From positions 27,371-91,370 of the forward strand of contig OENT01000627.1 of NCBI GenBank assembly GCA_900239685.1: a stretch of 64,000 nt of DNA, written 5' to 3'. The position numbers and the translations under genes are program-made. Shown one piece after another: positions 24,488 to 35,867 of this stretch. A model generated the notes under the pieces. It was given only the letters and a program-made list of their open reading frames with translations. It did not search any database and had not been told where the DNA came from. Source of the stretch: Rotaria macrura (Eukaryota; Rotifera; Eurotatoria; Philodinida; Philodinidae). Position 1 is the stretch's first letter; each line of letters begins with the position of its first letter.

Positions 24488-26161
24488 CTGAAAGAAAGCG
24501 ATTATGATATTGTGCAGAAAATCAAATAATCATTTTACCATCGAATTCCAATGATCATGTTTTTCGATACAAGGTTAAATAGGTTATAACACAATAAACG
24601 TTTTTGAAAATAAAGCTATATGCATGGGAGATCTCGAATCAAGATGGCGTCTATGAAAGGTTTCTACTTCCATCATTTAACACACTGATAATAAGGTTAA
24701 TTTTCACTATCAATACACATCACAAGAGTTGATGGAAAAAATGCCATGGCTAACTTTTATCTTGTGATGTGATCCTTCCATCCAAGATACTATGAGGAAA
24801 GCCGATGCGCTAAGTATTTATATGTATCTCCCTAGAAAGAAGTTTAAGTAAAGCACTATCTGACACTAGAGCTCGATGATTAAAAAAATCTGAACTGATT
24901 ATCTTATGTTGAGCTCCAACTCGATATAATTACCTTTTCTAAAAAATACTATGTTGTTCCCATACTGATTCTGAATAATTCTTGACTAGGACGAATAATT
25001 AAAAGTCAATCATTTATTTTTTTTGTATTATCGATTTTGAATAAGATTCTATTTTGTGATTACATGAAAAAATTCACTTGTGTAGGATTCAAAGAACGAT
25101 TCAGATCTTTTAGATGAGGCCGATGGCCACTGCCAATTTCTAATAGCTAGCTGTTTCTTTTCCAGTCTTTGTATTTGAATCGATAGACAAAATCTAATGT
25201 AGTACATATCGCGTCAAAAAATTTGCATACAATGCTTTTTGAACACTCTGTTTTTCAATGAGGTATGTTTTCTATTCGAAATCCTGCTATAAAACTAAGC
25301 TTGTTCTGATATTAAATATGCCGATTGAATATCAGGTCATAGATAGAACTCTTCGATTATAGCTACCAACTGATAATCAGTAAGTTGATTTCATAGTAGA
25401 TTCAATCTCCGTATCTATGAATATCAAATTCATTTGTATGATTGAATATATCATTTTCAAAAACTTGTTCTCGATCAGCTAGAATCGTCTGATAATAGAA
25501 GATGAAATTATCAGAAAATGTAAAAATCTATAAGTAACAAGTAGCAGGAATGAAGACGAAGGAGCAGTATTTGTAAACCCTTTGACATACTCAGAAGATT
25601 CTACCTGTGATGTCTACTTTATTAATAAAGAATATCTATGGCACTTTGAAGTATCATTTTTAAAAAGGTGAATTTCAATATTTACCACAGAAAATGTCAC
25701 AATTCTCCTTGAGCAAAAAGTTTCCAGTAGAAGTTAAAAATCTATTATAGTAGAGATTAAAATTTTAACTAATATTACTCTAAATATAAACCACGTGTTA
25801 TTGAACTTTCTCCTAGTAGAAAATTTGGTTGTTAAATTCTACTAGTAGAATTTTTAATTAGAATGAATTTTGATTTATACGATGACATGTATATATATTT
25901 GTTTTCTCTCCCTTATCACTCTCTCTCTATATATATACACCTGTACTGTACGTAATTCATCACACTCTGATTATGACGAATGTATTCGTCGAAATACATG
26001 TATTAGTTTTTAATAAATAAATAAAAAGTTGTTCAAAGTAGCTCTTTACTTAATTTTTCGTACAAGTAGATAATAAATAAAAGATTTAATTAACATAATT
26101 TATCACGGAAGTATTTCAGCAGGATGTATTTATCAGATGTCTAGTGCAAGTTTGTGAGGGT
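24488..26161. other. Gene-poor upstream region of the GT75-fusion gene
   Basis: No coding segment recognised. On the complement CTTTCAG ends at the base directly before the ATG at 24487, an acceptor-like site for a spliced leader or a 5' UTR intron. The region runs up to the inverted-repeat element at 26162 and includes a 20 bp palindrome at 25834. Confidence 0.4.
25834..25853. repeat. 20 bp perfect palindrome
   Basis: AAATTCTACTAGTAGAATTT is fully self-complementary. Related, weaker copies of TAGTAGA occur within the preceding 120 bp, so this may be the core of a decayed fold-back repeat. Confidence 0.6.
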
Positions 26162-26199
26162 CTGCAGAATTCCTACCAAGCAGAATTCAGAATTCTGTA
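26162..26199 (+). repeat. Left terminal inverted repeat
   Basis: 38 bp arm rich in GAATTC units; 37 of 38 bases pair with the arm at 26883-26920, with one C/T difference. Confidence 0.8.
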
Positions 26200-26274
26200 A
26201 ACTTGTCCCTAAACATAATTCATGTGTTACACCACAACTGCTCCCTCCACTTTACTTTCCAGAAGAGAAAACAA

Positions 26275-26850
26275 TTCTGTTCACTTAGAAGACGACAAAG
26301 TTTCAATACGTAAACTAGACAACTATCACTAAGATAGGAAAGAGATTCTGCTAAAGAATTCAAAGTCACCAGCAGAATTCCAACCAGAATTCTGTTCACT
26401 CAGCAGAAAACAAACTTTCTATACACAAATTAGATAAATATCACTCACAAAAGAAAGAAATTCTGCTGAAGACTTTAAAGTCACCACCAGAATTCCAACA
26501 AGAATTCTGTTCACTTAGTAGAAGACAAACTTTCGATGCATATTAACTCGACAACTGCCAGTGAAAAAGAAAAAGAATTCTGCTGAATAATTCAAAGTCA
26601 TCAGCAGAATTCAAACCAGCGTTCTCTTCACTCAGCAGAAGACAAAATTTCCATATATCCTCTCAACAACTATCACTCACATACGAAAGAAATTCTGTTG
26701 AAGAATTCAAAGTCACTAGAAGAAATGAAATCAGAATTCTGTTCACTTAACAGAAGGCAAGCTTTCAATTAGTATACTAGACCTCTGTTTGTCGATAGAA
26801 TAGAATTGTACAGAATTCTGTAAAATTCTAACCAGAATATAAAGATTCTA
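26275..26850. repeat. Internal 115-117 bp tandem repeats
   Basis: The marker TTCTGTTCACT (one copy with a substitution) begins at 26275, 26390, 26505, 26622 and 26737, and CAAAGTCA-type markers recur at 26361, 26476, 26593 and 26708. Spacing is 115, 115, 117 and 115 bp. Units have diverged clearly, so the array is not recent. GAATTC/CAGAATTC motifs shared with the terminal repeats occur within each unit. Confidence 0.75.
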
Positions 26851-26882
26851 GGCTAGTTGCCTCGTAAGAAAATTCATAAGTG

Positions 26883-26920
26883 TACAGAATTCTGAATTCT
26901 GCTTGGTAAGAATTCTGCAG
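26883..26920 (-). repeat. Right terminal inverted repeat
   Basis: Inverted partner of 26162-26199, ending CTGCAG. Confidence 0.8.
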
Positions 26921-29900
26921 CTGCTGCAAACTAAAGGCCACATCAATACATCAACACAAGATTTCGTAAACATCGACAACTGACCGTAGCCGCTCAGTAG
27001 TTCCGAAATTGATCATAGCTTGTTTTTCATATTAATGACGCTTCTTCGAAACTGTCATGGCTATTTTATTCAAGTTTTCATACGAGACGGAGAATAATTC
27101 GAGATACTATTTAAGGGAAACCATGTAGTGTATGCTTTTAATTAATTATATTACTAACTTGATTCTGATAGAAATTCCGATTTGCTTCTATGCTGTTTAA
27201 TGGACTATGGGGAATTTGCATCTTTCTTTACTCTTAAATAATTATTTTCTCATTTAACGAGTTATGATATTTTTTGCAATGATCAACTCTAAATTTCCTA
27301 ATATAATGAAGATGAATGAATTAAATATAATTAAAATGAAAGTAACGAAAGAAATCACTTGCTTTTTGAATTTTAGTGCTTAATGTCTCACTGGAAATCA
27401 AGCAATAGCTTGAAAGAAATCCTTGTCAGTCAATTCAATTGCTATGAAGACTTAGTAACTGTTATTTCGTTTCGGTTATTAGTGCACTAGCTTGAATAAA
27501 AAATCTTCGCAACATATTTTTGTTTTATGATCAAGGCCGTTTCTTTTTTTAGATAAAATCGAGCCCAATACCTTGCGTTTCATTAGTATCCATTGAATTT
27601 CATACTCACATCTGAAATAATTCTTTGTGAAACTATGGTGTGTCTAGAATCAACTAAATATGAGAAGATCTTTAAGTATCAAGTCTTCAAATTATTCATG
27701 TAGTCGTAAATGGGCTGAATCCGAATTGTTATGGAAAATTTGACACAAGAAAGTTGTTCGATTGCAACAGTTGAAATCATAATCGACATAAAACGTTTAT
27801 TCTACGCTCATCGATTGATCATGGTTTGAAAAGGGCGTGGTTTAAATACAACTGGCTGGTTAAGTAGGATTAGAGAGAAAACGCTCACTGAAACATACAT
27901 CAATCCTTGAGATAACTCGTTAGCGCATCCTTAACCTAAAGCAATAAAAATTTGTCGATCATAAAGCATGGCATTTGCATACAACAGTACAAGAATAAAT
28001 ACTATCACTCACTTTTGTTTCGGACAAAAATCACCAAAAAATTTGTGTAGATACTGTTCTTTCAAACAATGTCATAATTCATTCTTTCTCTATCGCATTA
28101 AAAATAACCAGTTTCTTTTCAAACACCATTGTTTATTTAAGGTGATGATTTTAGCAGCCCAACCAGACTGTGTAATTGCATCCTTATAATTGGCTGCTTT
28201 CTTTCCGAATCAGCAGAATAAAACATAAAATCATGCAGATTTTCACGACAGACTCTGTTTCATGATGCCGAAGATCAGTTATAGTTAGAATTGAGCTGAA
28301 CTTCAAATTATATACTTGTACATTTTCAGGAAAAAATCTCGTTGCAGTTTTCAATTCTAAGCTTAACTATTTCTCTTCATGTACATTGACACATAGGGTT
28401 ACATTAAATGGCTACTGCATCGCAAGTTATACAATTGTTTTCGTTTCGAGAAAAGAAACATCAGAAGGGGATGTAAAGCTTCGTTCTTCAAACAAATGCA
28501 CAATTGACTCATTCAGACACGAAAGCAAACTAGATGATACTCTAGCTTCACTCGGCTAAGAAATGCACTGCAAAACACTCGCTTCGGTCTTGAGAAAAAC
28601 GTAATCTCTCATAAAAAATGAGTATTCGAGAAATTAATTCAGTTTATTAGTTCTCAAGGAATCAGAAATATTTTCTCGTGGTTCATCACTGAAAGATGAA
28701 GAGTTAGGTCTGCAAATTTGATCTAACATAGACCCAACATGAAAAACAGATATTCTAACATTCACCTCTCTGTCAATCCTTCCAGAGCGTATTGATACAC
28801 TTTACGAAATGCTTAGTAGCTCGTCGATTAATTATCTCGATGATTCACTGCTTTCTATCAGTTGTTTTACATACGAGCAAGTAGACTGGTGCCTAACTTA
28901 AGTTTTCGTTGTCATTTTAACTATCTCGAAATGAATTGAAGGCAAACTTCTTTCAAAATCGTCATTTTCGGACACTATTGACTGCAGAATTGAGTAAATT
29001 ATAAAAATTCGGGAAAAAAATGTAACAAGTTCGATCTCGATACTTGGATCTTGTGTTTGAAAGACTATTTTTGGAGTTCACGTTCTTGAGATCATCGCGT
29101 CACAAAATGATGAGTTGTGATGCGTACGCAAAATGTAAAGTAAGATAGAAAGAATAAATTAATTTGCGCATGACTACATAAATGTGGTGCTTCGTACTGC
29201 ATTCAAAGTTCTTTGTTTGTAGTATGTGACTTATAGCTAATTATCATCGAGTGAATTCAAAATAACTTATTGATTTTTTTATGCGCAAACATTGGCTCTG
29301 ACTGAAGAGCAGATTTCAATAGAGAAAGAGAGGAAGAGGTTTTAGAATTTTCTGGATAAAGTGTAAGCAACCATATAGACTGAAGATGAATGTGCTTTTC
29401 ATCTGAATCGGCACATCGAATTCAACTCCATGGTATAAATATACTCCTAGTTCACCTGCAATCAAGTCGATCAAAATTCAAATGAAAATTTTAGGTCATA
29501 ATTCGAAGCTAGCACAAAGGCTACGTCTAACTATTAAATCTAGTACTATGAAAATTTCAGAAGCCTTTATCAAGCAACAATAACAAGCACTTCCATATAT
29601 TCCTGGCAGTTGTCACTAAGTGTCCATTAAAAAGTAAAACCTTTTCTCTTTAATCATTTGAAATTACTTTGATTTTCGAAACCCTATCTTCAAATTCTTA
29701 TTTTTTCTCAAGGTAGAAATAGAACTACTTTATATTTGCTTTCAGCGTCATCAAAAATACTACTTGATATACTGATTAATGTTGATTATTGAAGAAATGT
29801 GCTTTTTTCTTTGTCAAACTGTTGCATAAGTTGTATACCAAATCTATATGATAAAAGAAATTGATGAAAACTACAGTCAAACCTGATTTGTATGAATTTT

Positions 29901-30744
29901 AAGTTATTTCAATCTTCTAGGTATTGCAGTCCTTGATCAATTATTTTTATTCGACAACTACTGATGATCTGATCAAGTCAAAAGCGTGACCCAATGCTAG
30001 CCGTTTGTTCTCTAGATGATCAATTCTGATGATTTTCATTGTTTCAATTCTGCTGGAAGATTAATAATCATTCTCCTGAAATTTTTTCCTATGAAAAAAT
30101 AAGTAATATGAGTTAACACTGTTACTGTAACTCTTGAGTTATGTAATGGATGATTTATACGATAAGGTTTATACAACCACAGGATAAATTTTCTTTTCTT
30201 ATAAATGTAGTATCGATTTCAGCAATGAAGAAGTTTCATGATCCATCTTCATGGTTAACTTTTAAAATCATACTATCTAACTGGCTGACCATCCTGGTAC
30301 TGAAATTAAATACATTTCTAGTCCACTCACCGCTATATTTTTACCTTTTCCATGGGCAATCATTGACTATACCTCCACAATCAAAATCATGAAATTCTGT
30401 TGTACAACGTTGGGTTTTTCGATGTTGAGAAAAACCGCTTTGAAGTACACAACACGAAAGAAAAATGTCAACTTGGTTACAGGGAAATTTTTTGTTCTAC
30501 GCACGATGCAAATAAGTATGAAATTATAGGACCTTCATTTGAATTGACGTGGCTTATCATTGAACTAATGATATTTTTCATTTTACTACTTAAATTAATT
30601 TGTGTTTAACCCAACAAGATACATTGCTGTCATATAAATTTCGGTTTTTAAGTGGAAAACATCTCTATATATTTATCGGAACATTGCGGGTTCACACAAG
30701 CAAGTTATTTTTAAAGAACAAGTGAAAATTACATGTGACTAACA
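26921..30744. other. 3.8 kb without a recognised gene
   Basis: AT-rich, many stops on both strands. The short frame at 27968-28189 has a cluster of Cys and Phe but no extension by splicing and no motif. An open stretch at 30366-30609 is listed separately. Confidence 0.4.
30366..30609 (+). CDS. Possible 3' exon of an unidentified membrane protein
   Basis: An 80-codon open stretch without an ATG near its start. It reads as a polar segment (NVGFFDVEKNRFEVHN...) and ends in one hydrophobic span, WLIIELMIFFILLLKLICV, before TAA. The composition looks protein-like and a C-terminal anchor is plausible, but no upstream exon could be linked with confidence. It may be a gene remnant or chance. Confidence 0.2.
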
Positions 30745-31190
30745 CAGGTGTAAGCCAAGCGGCTAGGGCGCTGCCACTGCTATTTTTTTCTCGAAAACTT
30801 ACAACCGCCGCCAGGACAGCGCGAAAATTTTGGAAATTCTTTCAGCCTCCACTGCTGATACTTGTCGAATGCTTCTTTTCCCGCTCATTTCTTATCGTGT
30901 TTTTGTATGTATTTATTGTGTGTGTTAAATTAAGATGTAAAACAGCTGTTTTATATGATTTAAAAAAAATATAATACTCAAATATTGAAATGAATATATA
31001 TTTTATTTTTGAAAGAATTATTGAGTTTCAAATTTTCAAGTTAACGCCGTCAAAAAACTAGAGTGTTTAAGCCGCCGCTGCCATTAGAGGGTCAAAGGTT
31101 CGAATCAGTCACCGCTGAATATTTAAAAACAATGGAAATTATCAGTCCCCCACCCCGCCGATAAACTCATCGGCGTGCACCTCCACTAAC
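30745..31190 (+). mobile_element. tRNA-like / SINE-like GC-rich patch
   Basis: A GC-rich island in AT-rich surroundings. TAAGCCAAGCGGCTAGGGCG at 30751-30770 resembles the D-arm/A-box of Leu- or Ser-type tRNAs, and GGTTCGAATC at 31097-31106 is a near-perfect B-box (T-arm). They lie about 330 bp apart instead of the usual 40-50, and CGCTGCCA occurs both after the A-box and before the B-box part. Either two decayed tRNA-derived SINE copies or one copy split by an insertion would fit. It is not a functional tRNA gene. Confidence 0.35.
31156..31175. repeat. Short GC-rich hairpin
   Basis: CGCCGAT and ATCGGCG form a perfect 7 bp stem around a 6-base loop. It sits at the 3' side of the SINE-like patch and may be its tail structure. 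Confidence 0.5.
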
Positions 31191-31919
31191 ACACTATAAT
31201 ATCCATAGATCATTTATATTACAATTCTCAAAATCAGAAGCCTCATCAATGTTTGCTATTTTCTATTGATATAGCACTCAGTATTGTGAACGGTAATCTA
31301 AAATATTTTGAATCTTATGCCATTTTCATACATGTGTGCTTTAAGACAGAGCAGTATTGAACTTTACTTATTCGAAGTATTAAACTCGAATCTGTTTTCT
31401 TGTTGCATTCATGTCTAACGGGAAATCTTTGATGACGAACAATGTTCGATAAATCTTCTTCATCTAAGTTGCAGGTAGGTACAGCATTGTGGCGCTGATC
31501 ATCGATTATTCAAGAATACTTGAGAAAATGAAGAACAAATGTATTGTGTTGTAATCAAGTTTATTATTTATAGTCAGAAGTACCGAAATGAAAACTAAAA
31601 ATATGATTACAATAACCGAAGAACGAAAAAAACCCGAATGATGTGCTTTATTATTATTATTTTGATTGTTCTTGACAAGAATACTTTCATTTATTTGATC
31701 ATTCTGAGAAGTGGCAGCATCCTTTAGTGAGAAATTTAAAAAAGAAGCTAAATGAACAAAACGCTCAGCTTAATCACATAACTGACTAAAACACAACAGA
31801 TAAAAAAAAATATATATAAATATATTCATATTTAGAGAAACAAATACTTCCATAAAAGAGGAAAGAACACCGAAAATAGAATCCCACCTATAAACGTGTA
31901 TGCAAATAAATATTCATAG
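31191..31919. other. Intergenic / 3' UTR of the BACURD-like gene
   Basis: No coding segment seen. A-rich and ATT-repeat stretches near 31640-31820 suit a 3' UTR of the gene that ends at 31920 on the complement. Confidence 0.4.
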
Positions 31920-34356
31920 TCAACGTCTTCTTGGTGGTCTAGAGGTTGAAGATGCAGAATTTGTAATACTGTAACGTTCTTCATCTAAATCATCATCATT
32001 TAATGCATTCGATACAAAACGTGGTGTTGAGGCTCGAATAATTTCATCTACAGGAGCATTACGATTTTCATATAATAGAATGTTTAATGTCTCTTCATAA
32101 ATTCTTGCTTCGAAAAATTCTACCTAAACATTTAAGAAAAGAAGATTAAAATTGAATGCATCGTCAAGTGATATTTCAACCTTGTTCTGTTTTCTTTCCG
32201 TTGCATAAACAATAGACGTGCAACACACTTCGGCCAATTTTTGTCCATTACCATAAAAACTCCAGCAACATATTTCTTCACTGCCGGTCACATCTTTTAT
32301 AAACATAATTCGATTATGTAAACGTATACTTAATTTATCAAATAGTTCGATGTTTTTCATTAACATTTCGTCCGACGAACTTAAGAAAATAGGATGAACA
32401 ATAAGAAAACAGGTTTTTCATCATTGACTAGTTTTCGAATAATTAACTTACGCAGTATACGAATATTTATTATTATGTCTATTAATGGCCAATTTAACAA
32501 TAGGCTTACGTACAGTGGCAATAATATTCAGTAATTCTTTTCCTGATGTTAGCATAATGACTTTACAGCAAGCATCTGTATCACCGGTATATTTTCTCGA
32601 ACGTACTCGTATTTGTTGTTCGATGTGTTCAACAAGTGATTGAATACAATAGAATTTCGCCTCATGTAATAGTTCATTCAATGTTTGAATACAATCAGGT
32701 AAATTTAAAGTACCATCACGTAAATAATTTAATATTATATTGAAATGTTTACCATCACGATCAATCAATACCCATCCTACATGGTTAGAATTTTAAGATT
32801 AGAAAATTATCTCACAATAGAGATGAAGGATTTCAGCTTGGAGAAAAACTATTTAGTCCAATAAAAAATAAAGATAGATCGTCATCAACTACCGTCAAAT
32901 GTTTTTTTTATTCATGTGTGAGAGTTAAAAAAAGAGATATTACTGTTTGGAAATCTTAGAACAATACCTGGATGGTATCTAGTAATAGATTTTATAGTGT
33001 GATATTTTTTCATGAAACTTTGAATAACAAGTCACAATTCTGAACAAAAAATTGATCGAATACAGAAGTTTTCCTGTCAAACAATTGTGCGTGTCAAACT
33101 AACTATATGGGTAGATCACACGCATTATTGATCTGTTCAAAGCATCGTCATCGATAATATATATCATTGATGTTTGCATTTAATATTTAGATCATATTTA
33201 TTTAATAATATATGCATTCTGTCATAGTGGCTGCTTCTATTTTTCGAAAAAAAAACAAAGTTTATCCCTGTTCTCCTTAGTTTGGATGAAAAGTTCGGGC
33301 GCACTGTAAAGAAAATTTTTCTAAATTATTGACAACTCTTGTATGAAGATTTCGTATGGATTCGCCAAATCTCTAAAGTGTAGAATATTGAGCAGGTTAG
33401 GGAACTACTTTTTTTCCTATGTACCATTGGCTAGGGAAATTAGCATCACAATCATGATCACTATCTTAGAACGTTTTAAATGAATATCAGAGTACTTTTT
33501 CTCACACATACACACTCTTTCATTTGGTTTTTATCATGCTTGTCAAAGTATTCAAATAACTATGCATCGATTATCTTCCTTACACACATCAGAAGAAATA
33601 ACGTCATCGAAATATTAAAATTGTAAATTGAATGGAAAAACTCAATTAATTAATAATTATCACGATAGCTACGGTTTCGGATAAGGTAAATAAGCTGAAA
33701 TTATTGAGTATATCTAGTTATTTGATTCTATAAAACCTATGTTGAAATGAAAAATAAACATATGTTATCATGATTTTTCAATTAACCGTCATCAACATAT
33801 TAAAGAAAAATACGAACGTTTTGAAATATGGACATTCCATGAACACCAGCATATGAGTACACAAATAAAGTTTACAATAAATGACATAGAACGAGACGAC
33901 AACAAATAAAAATATATGTCTTCAATCGAACTTAAGCTAATTTATGTTTTCTAACGAAATTCAGAAGAATTTTAAAATATTTCTATCAATAACAACAAAC
34001 AGTACAAAAGTTATTTTAACGTAACTATAAACGTAGACATAGTTTTAAAATTTTCAAAGTTCTAATGATTTTCATGTAAAAGAATTTCTACTATATGCTC
34101 ATTGAAGAATATTGTATGAAGAACATGTTTAATTCTTATTACCTTCACTGTCTTGAACAACTTCCATACGTCCACTAAACATTGCTTTAAACATTGTATC
34201 TTCTTTTGCCAGTGTATCAAAACTAGTTAGAAAGAGATGATTGCCCACATTGAGTTTAACATATTTTCCAACAGTGTTGCATTGATTTGTTACTGGATTT
34301 TTATTCGACATCGACATTAATGTCGATGAAATAGTTGAAGATGTCGAATCACTCAT
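31920..34356 (-). CDS. BACURD-type BTB adaptor of CUL3 (KCTD10/KCTD13/TNFAIP1 family)
   Basis: Four exons on the complement, 34143-34356, 32452-32776, 32181-32379 and 31920-32123, phases matched, 313 residues; human KCTD10 and TNFAIP1 are about the same length. The BTB/T1 domain at about residues 30-130 reads [42 protein letters not shown]. The C-terminal BACURD core has [54 protein letters not shown] and a tail with [14 protein letters not shown]. These adaptors recruit RhoA and other substrates to CUL3 ubiquitin ligase in the cytosol. The three vertebrate members cannot be told apart here, so no symbol is given; one ancestral gene is likely. Intron 1 is 1,366 bp. An acceptor-like TCTAG ends right before the ATG, and PTRH2 lies 321 bp upstream on the same strand. 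Confidence 0.92.
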
Positions 34357-34366
34357 CTAGAAAAAA
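34357..34366 (-). promoter_or_regulatory. Splice-acceptor-like site abutting the BACURD start
   Basis: On the complement TTTTTTCTAG ends exactly before the ATG at 34356. Candidate spliced-leader acceptor, or the end of a 5' UTR intron. Confidence 0.4.
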
Positions 34367-34672
34367 ACAATAACGAGATAATATCCACTAGATTACCGGC
34401 ACTTTTATTTTGGAACAAAATACAGACATTTACATTTCTATTAAGTACAAGACAGATTCAGATTTATTATGTTATCGACAACATACATTTGCACAAAATC
34501 GATTACTAATGAAACAGGTAATTAAAATAAAACTATGCATCATACCTAGTTTCAAAGCTACGAAAGAGAACAGAAGAAAATGATAACTAAATAAAAGGAA
34601 CAACATGAAAGACAGTAACACATAAATGTTATTTATTAGTTTCAAGACAGAGAAGAAACAATATGGAAAAGT

Positions 34673-34678
34673 TTTATT
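34673..34678 (-). terminator. Poly(A) signal overlapping the PTRH2 stop
   Basis: On the complement the TGA stop runs directly into AATAAA (TGAATAAA), so the PTRH2 3' UTR may be only a few tens of bases long. Confidence 0.5.
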
Positions 34679-35867
34679 CAATATATTTTCAATTGTCGAA
34701 TTATTTCATTGATCAATCTTGATGGAGCTACAAATAAACAAATGATTCATATAAAATGATGATCAATAAGTTTATGCTAACCGGGTCCGATGCCGAGTAC
34801 AGTTTTACGTCCAACACCAAATTTTTTTTGACCTATGATAAACATATATGTTTAACATTGCATTATTAAAATAGTAAACTCAATTCATTTATTTTGCTTG
34901 TTTTCTTTTTGCTTACATACCCACATCACATACTAAACAAGTTGTTAAGCCCTTAAATTTCGCTTGACGACGTAATTGTTCTCTGTAACAAGAAGAAAGA
35001 TATCTCAAGAGAATACTAGTGACATAGATAAATAATTATCTTACAGATCATCATCTGATTCGCATTTACAAACAACTTTTGCTTGTCCCTCCGAAAACCA
35101 TGTATCAACAACATCAGGAATTCTTTCACATGCTTTTTGAAAGCATGCAAGTGTAGCATGAGAACACTATAAATTTAAAAGTTATTCATCTGCGAAAAAA
35201 TCATCGATTTCAATGTACTCACTTGTGCTGCAATTTTTCCTTTTAGATAAAAGTAATTATATTAGAATGTGAAAAAAAAAATCAAACATCATTTGTAAAA
35301 TTTTACCTTGACCCATCTTGAGATCATTTCTTACAACGAGAACGAGCTGAAAGTTCAAACGATATTGCAAATATACAATCATAAGAGTATTGCAAATATT
35401 TACTTTGTATTCTCCTTCATCATCAGATGAGCCAGGATCGAACTAAAAAAATCAACTTCCATTTTTATTTCAATTTAATGATGTTTACAGTATGTTTGAT
35501 TAAAACTCTCTTATATACATAAAAATAAACTAAGAACTAATTTTAGTCTTTTGAGAAAATATTTTGTCTTGTCATACTTTAATTTATGTTTTCAGTCATT
35601 GAATTCAAGATAAACTCTGTACACTATTACTTTTACTTACATTTTTATCATCTGAACTTTGATCTTTTTCGAAATCAAAAGCATTTGAAACAACTTTGAC
35701 ACTATTATTGAGAAATACCGATGAACTGAATATCCAACCAAGCGCTAGGCCTAGAACAGAGTATAAAGAAAGATATAAAAATGATCTCCTATTATTCTAC
35801 CTCCAAAAAAGCCGGCTACCAGGCCAGCTGTAGCAGTTTTTTCCTCAAACCAAGATGTTTGGCTCAT
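34678..35867 (-). CDS. PTRH2: Peptidyl-tRNA hydrolase 2 (Pth2 / Bit1)
   Basis: Nine small exons on the complement, 35801-35867, 35641-35750, 35404-35442, 35307-35346, 35223-35239, 35045-35166, 34921-34982, 34782-34832, 34678-34727, all phases agreeing; 185 residues (human 179). An N-terminal membrane segment (about residues 12-33) and acidic linker precede the catalytic domain, as in mitochondrial PTRH2. The domain begins [24 protein letters not shown] with the conserved Lys, Asp and Gln-Cys-Ser-His, and ends with the family signature TVLGIGPG and a final LKIY. It releases peptides from peptidyl-tRNA; in animals it is mitochondrial and linked to anoikis. One exon is only 17 bp. The ATG lies 7 bases after an acceptor-like CTTCAG. 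A longer frame starts upstream, but its extra residues look like the translated acceptor tract. Confidence 0.93.

Larger units (their letters stand above)
26162..26920. mobile_element. 759 bp non-autonomous TIR element (MITE-like)
   Basis: The ends are inverted copies of each other: 26162-26199 and 26883-26920 match at 37 of 38 positions, both beginning CTGCAGAATTC from the outside. The outer flanks stay partly similar beyond this (AGTTTG on both sides), so the true ends may be 10-15 bp further out. The inside holds no coding frame and consists largely of repeats of 115-117 bp. No clean target-site duplication was seen. A non-autonomous DNA transposon is the simplest reading; the superfamily cannot be named. 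Confidence 0.7.

Noticed and set aside
25834-25853. Terminal repeat of a second transposon
   Set aside because: Only one perfect palindrome is present; the neighbouring partial copies are too diverged to define element ends.
26275-26850. CRISPR array or coding tandem repeat
   Set aside because: Repeat units of 115-117 bp are diverged over their full length without unique spacers, contain stops in all frames, and lie in a eukaryotic genome.
30745-31110. Functional tRNA gene
   Set aside because: A- and B-box-like motifs are about 330 bp apart and no acceptor stem or anticodon arm can be folded.
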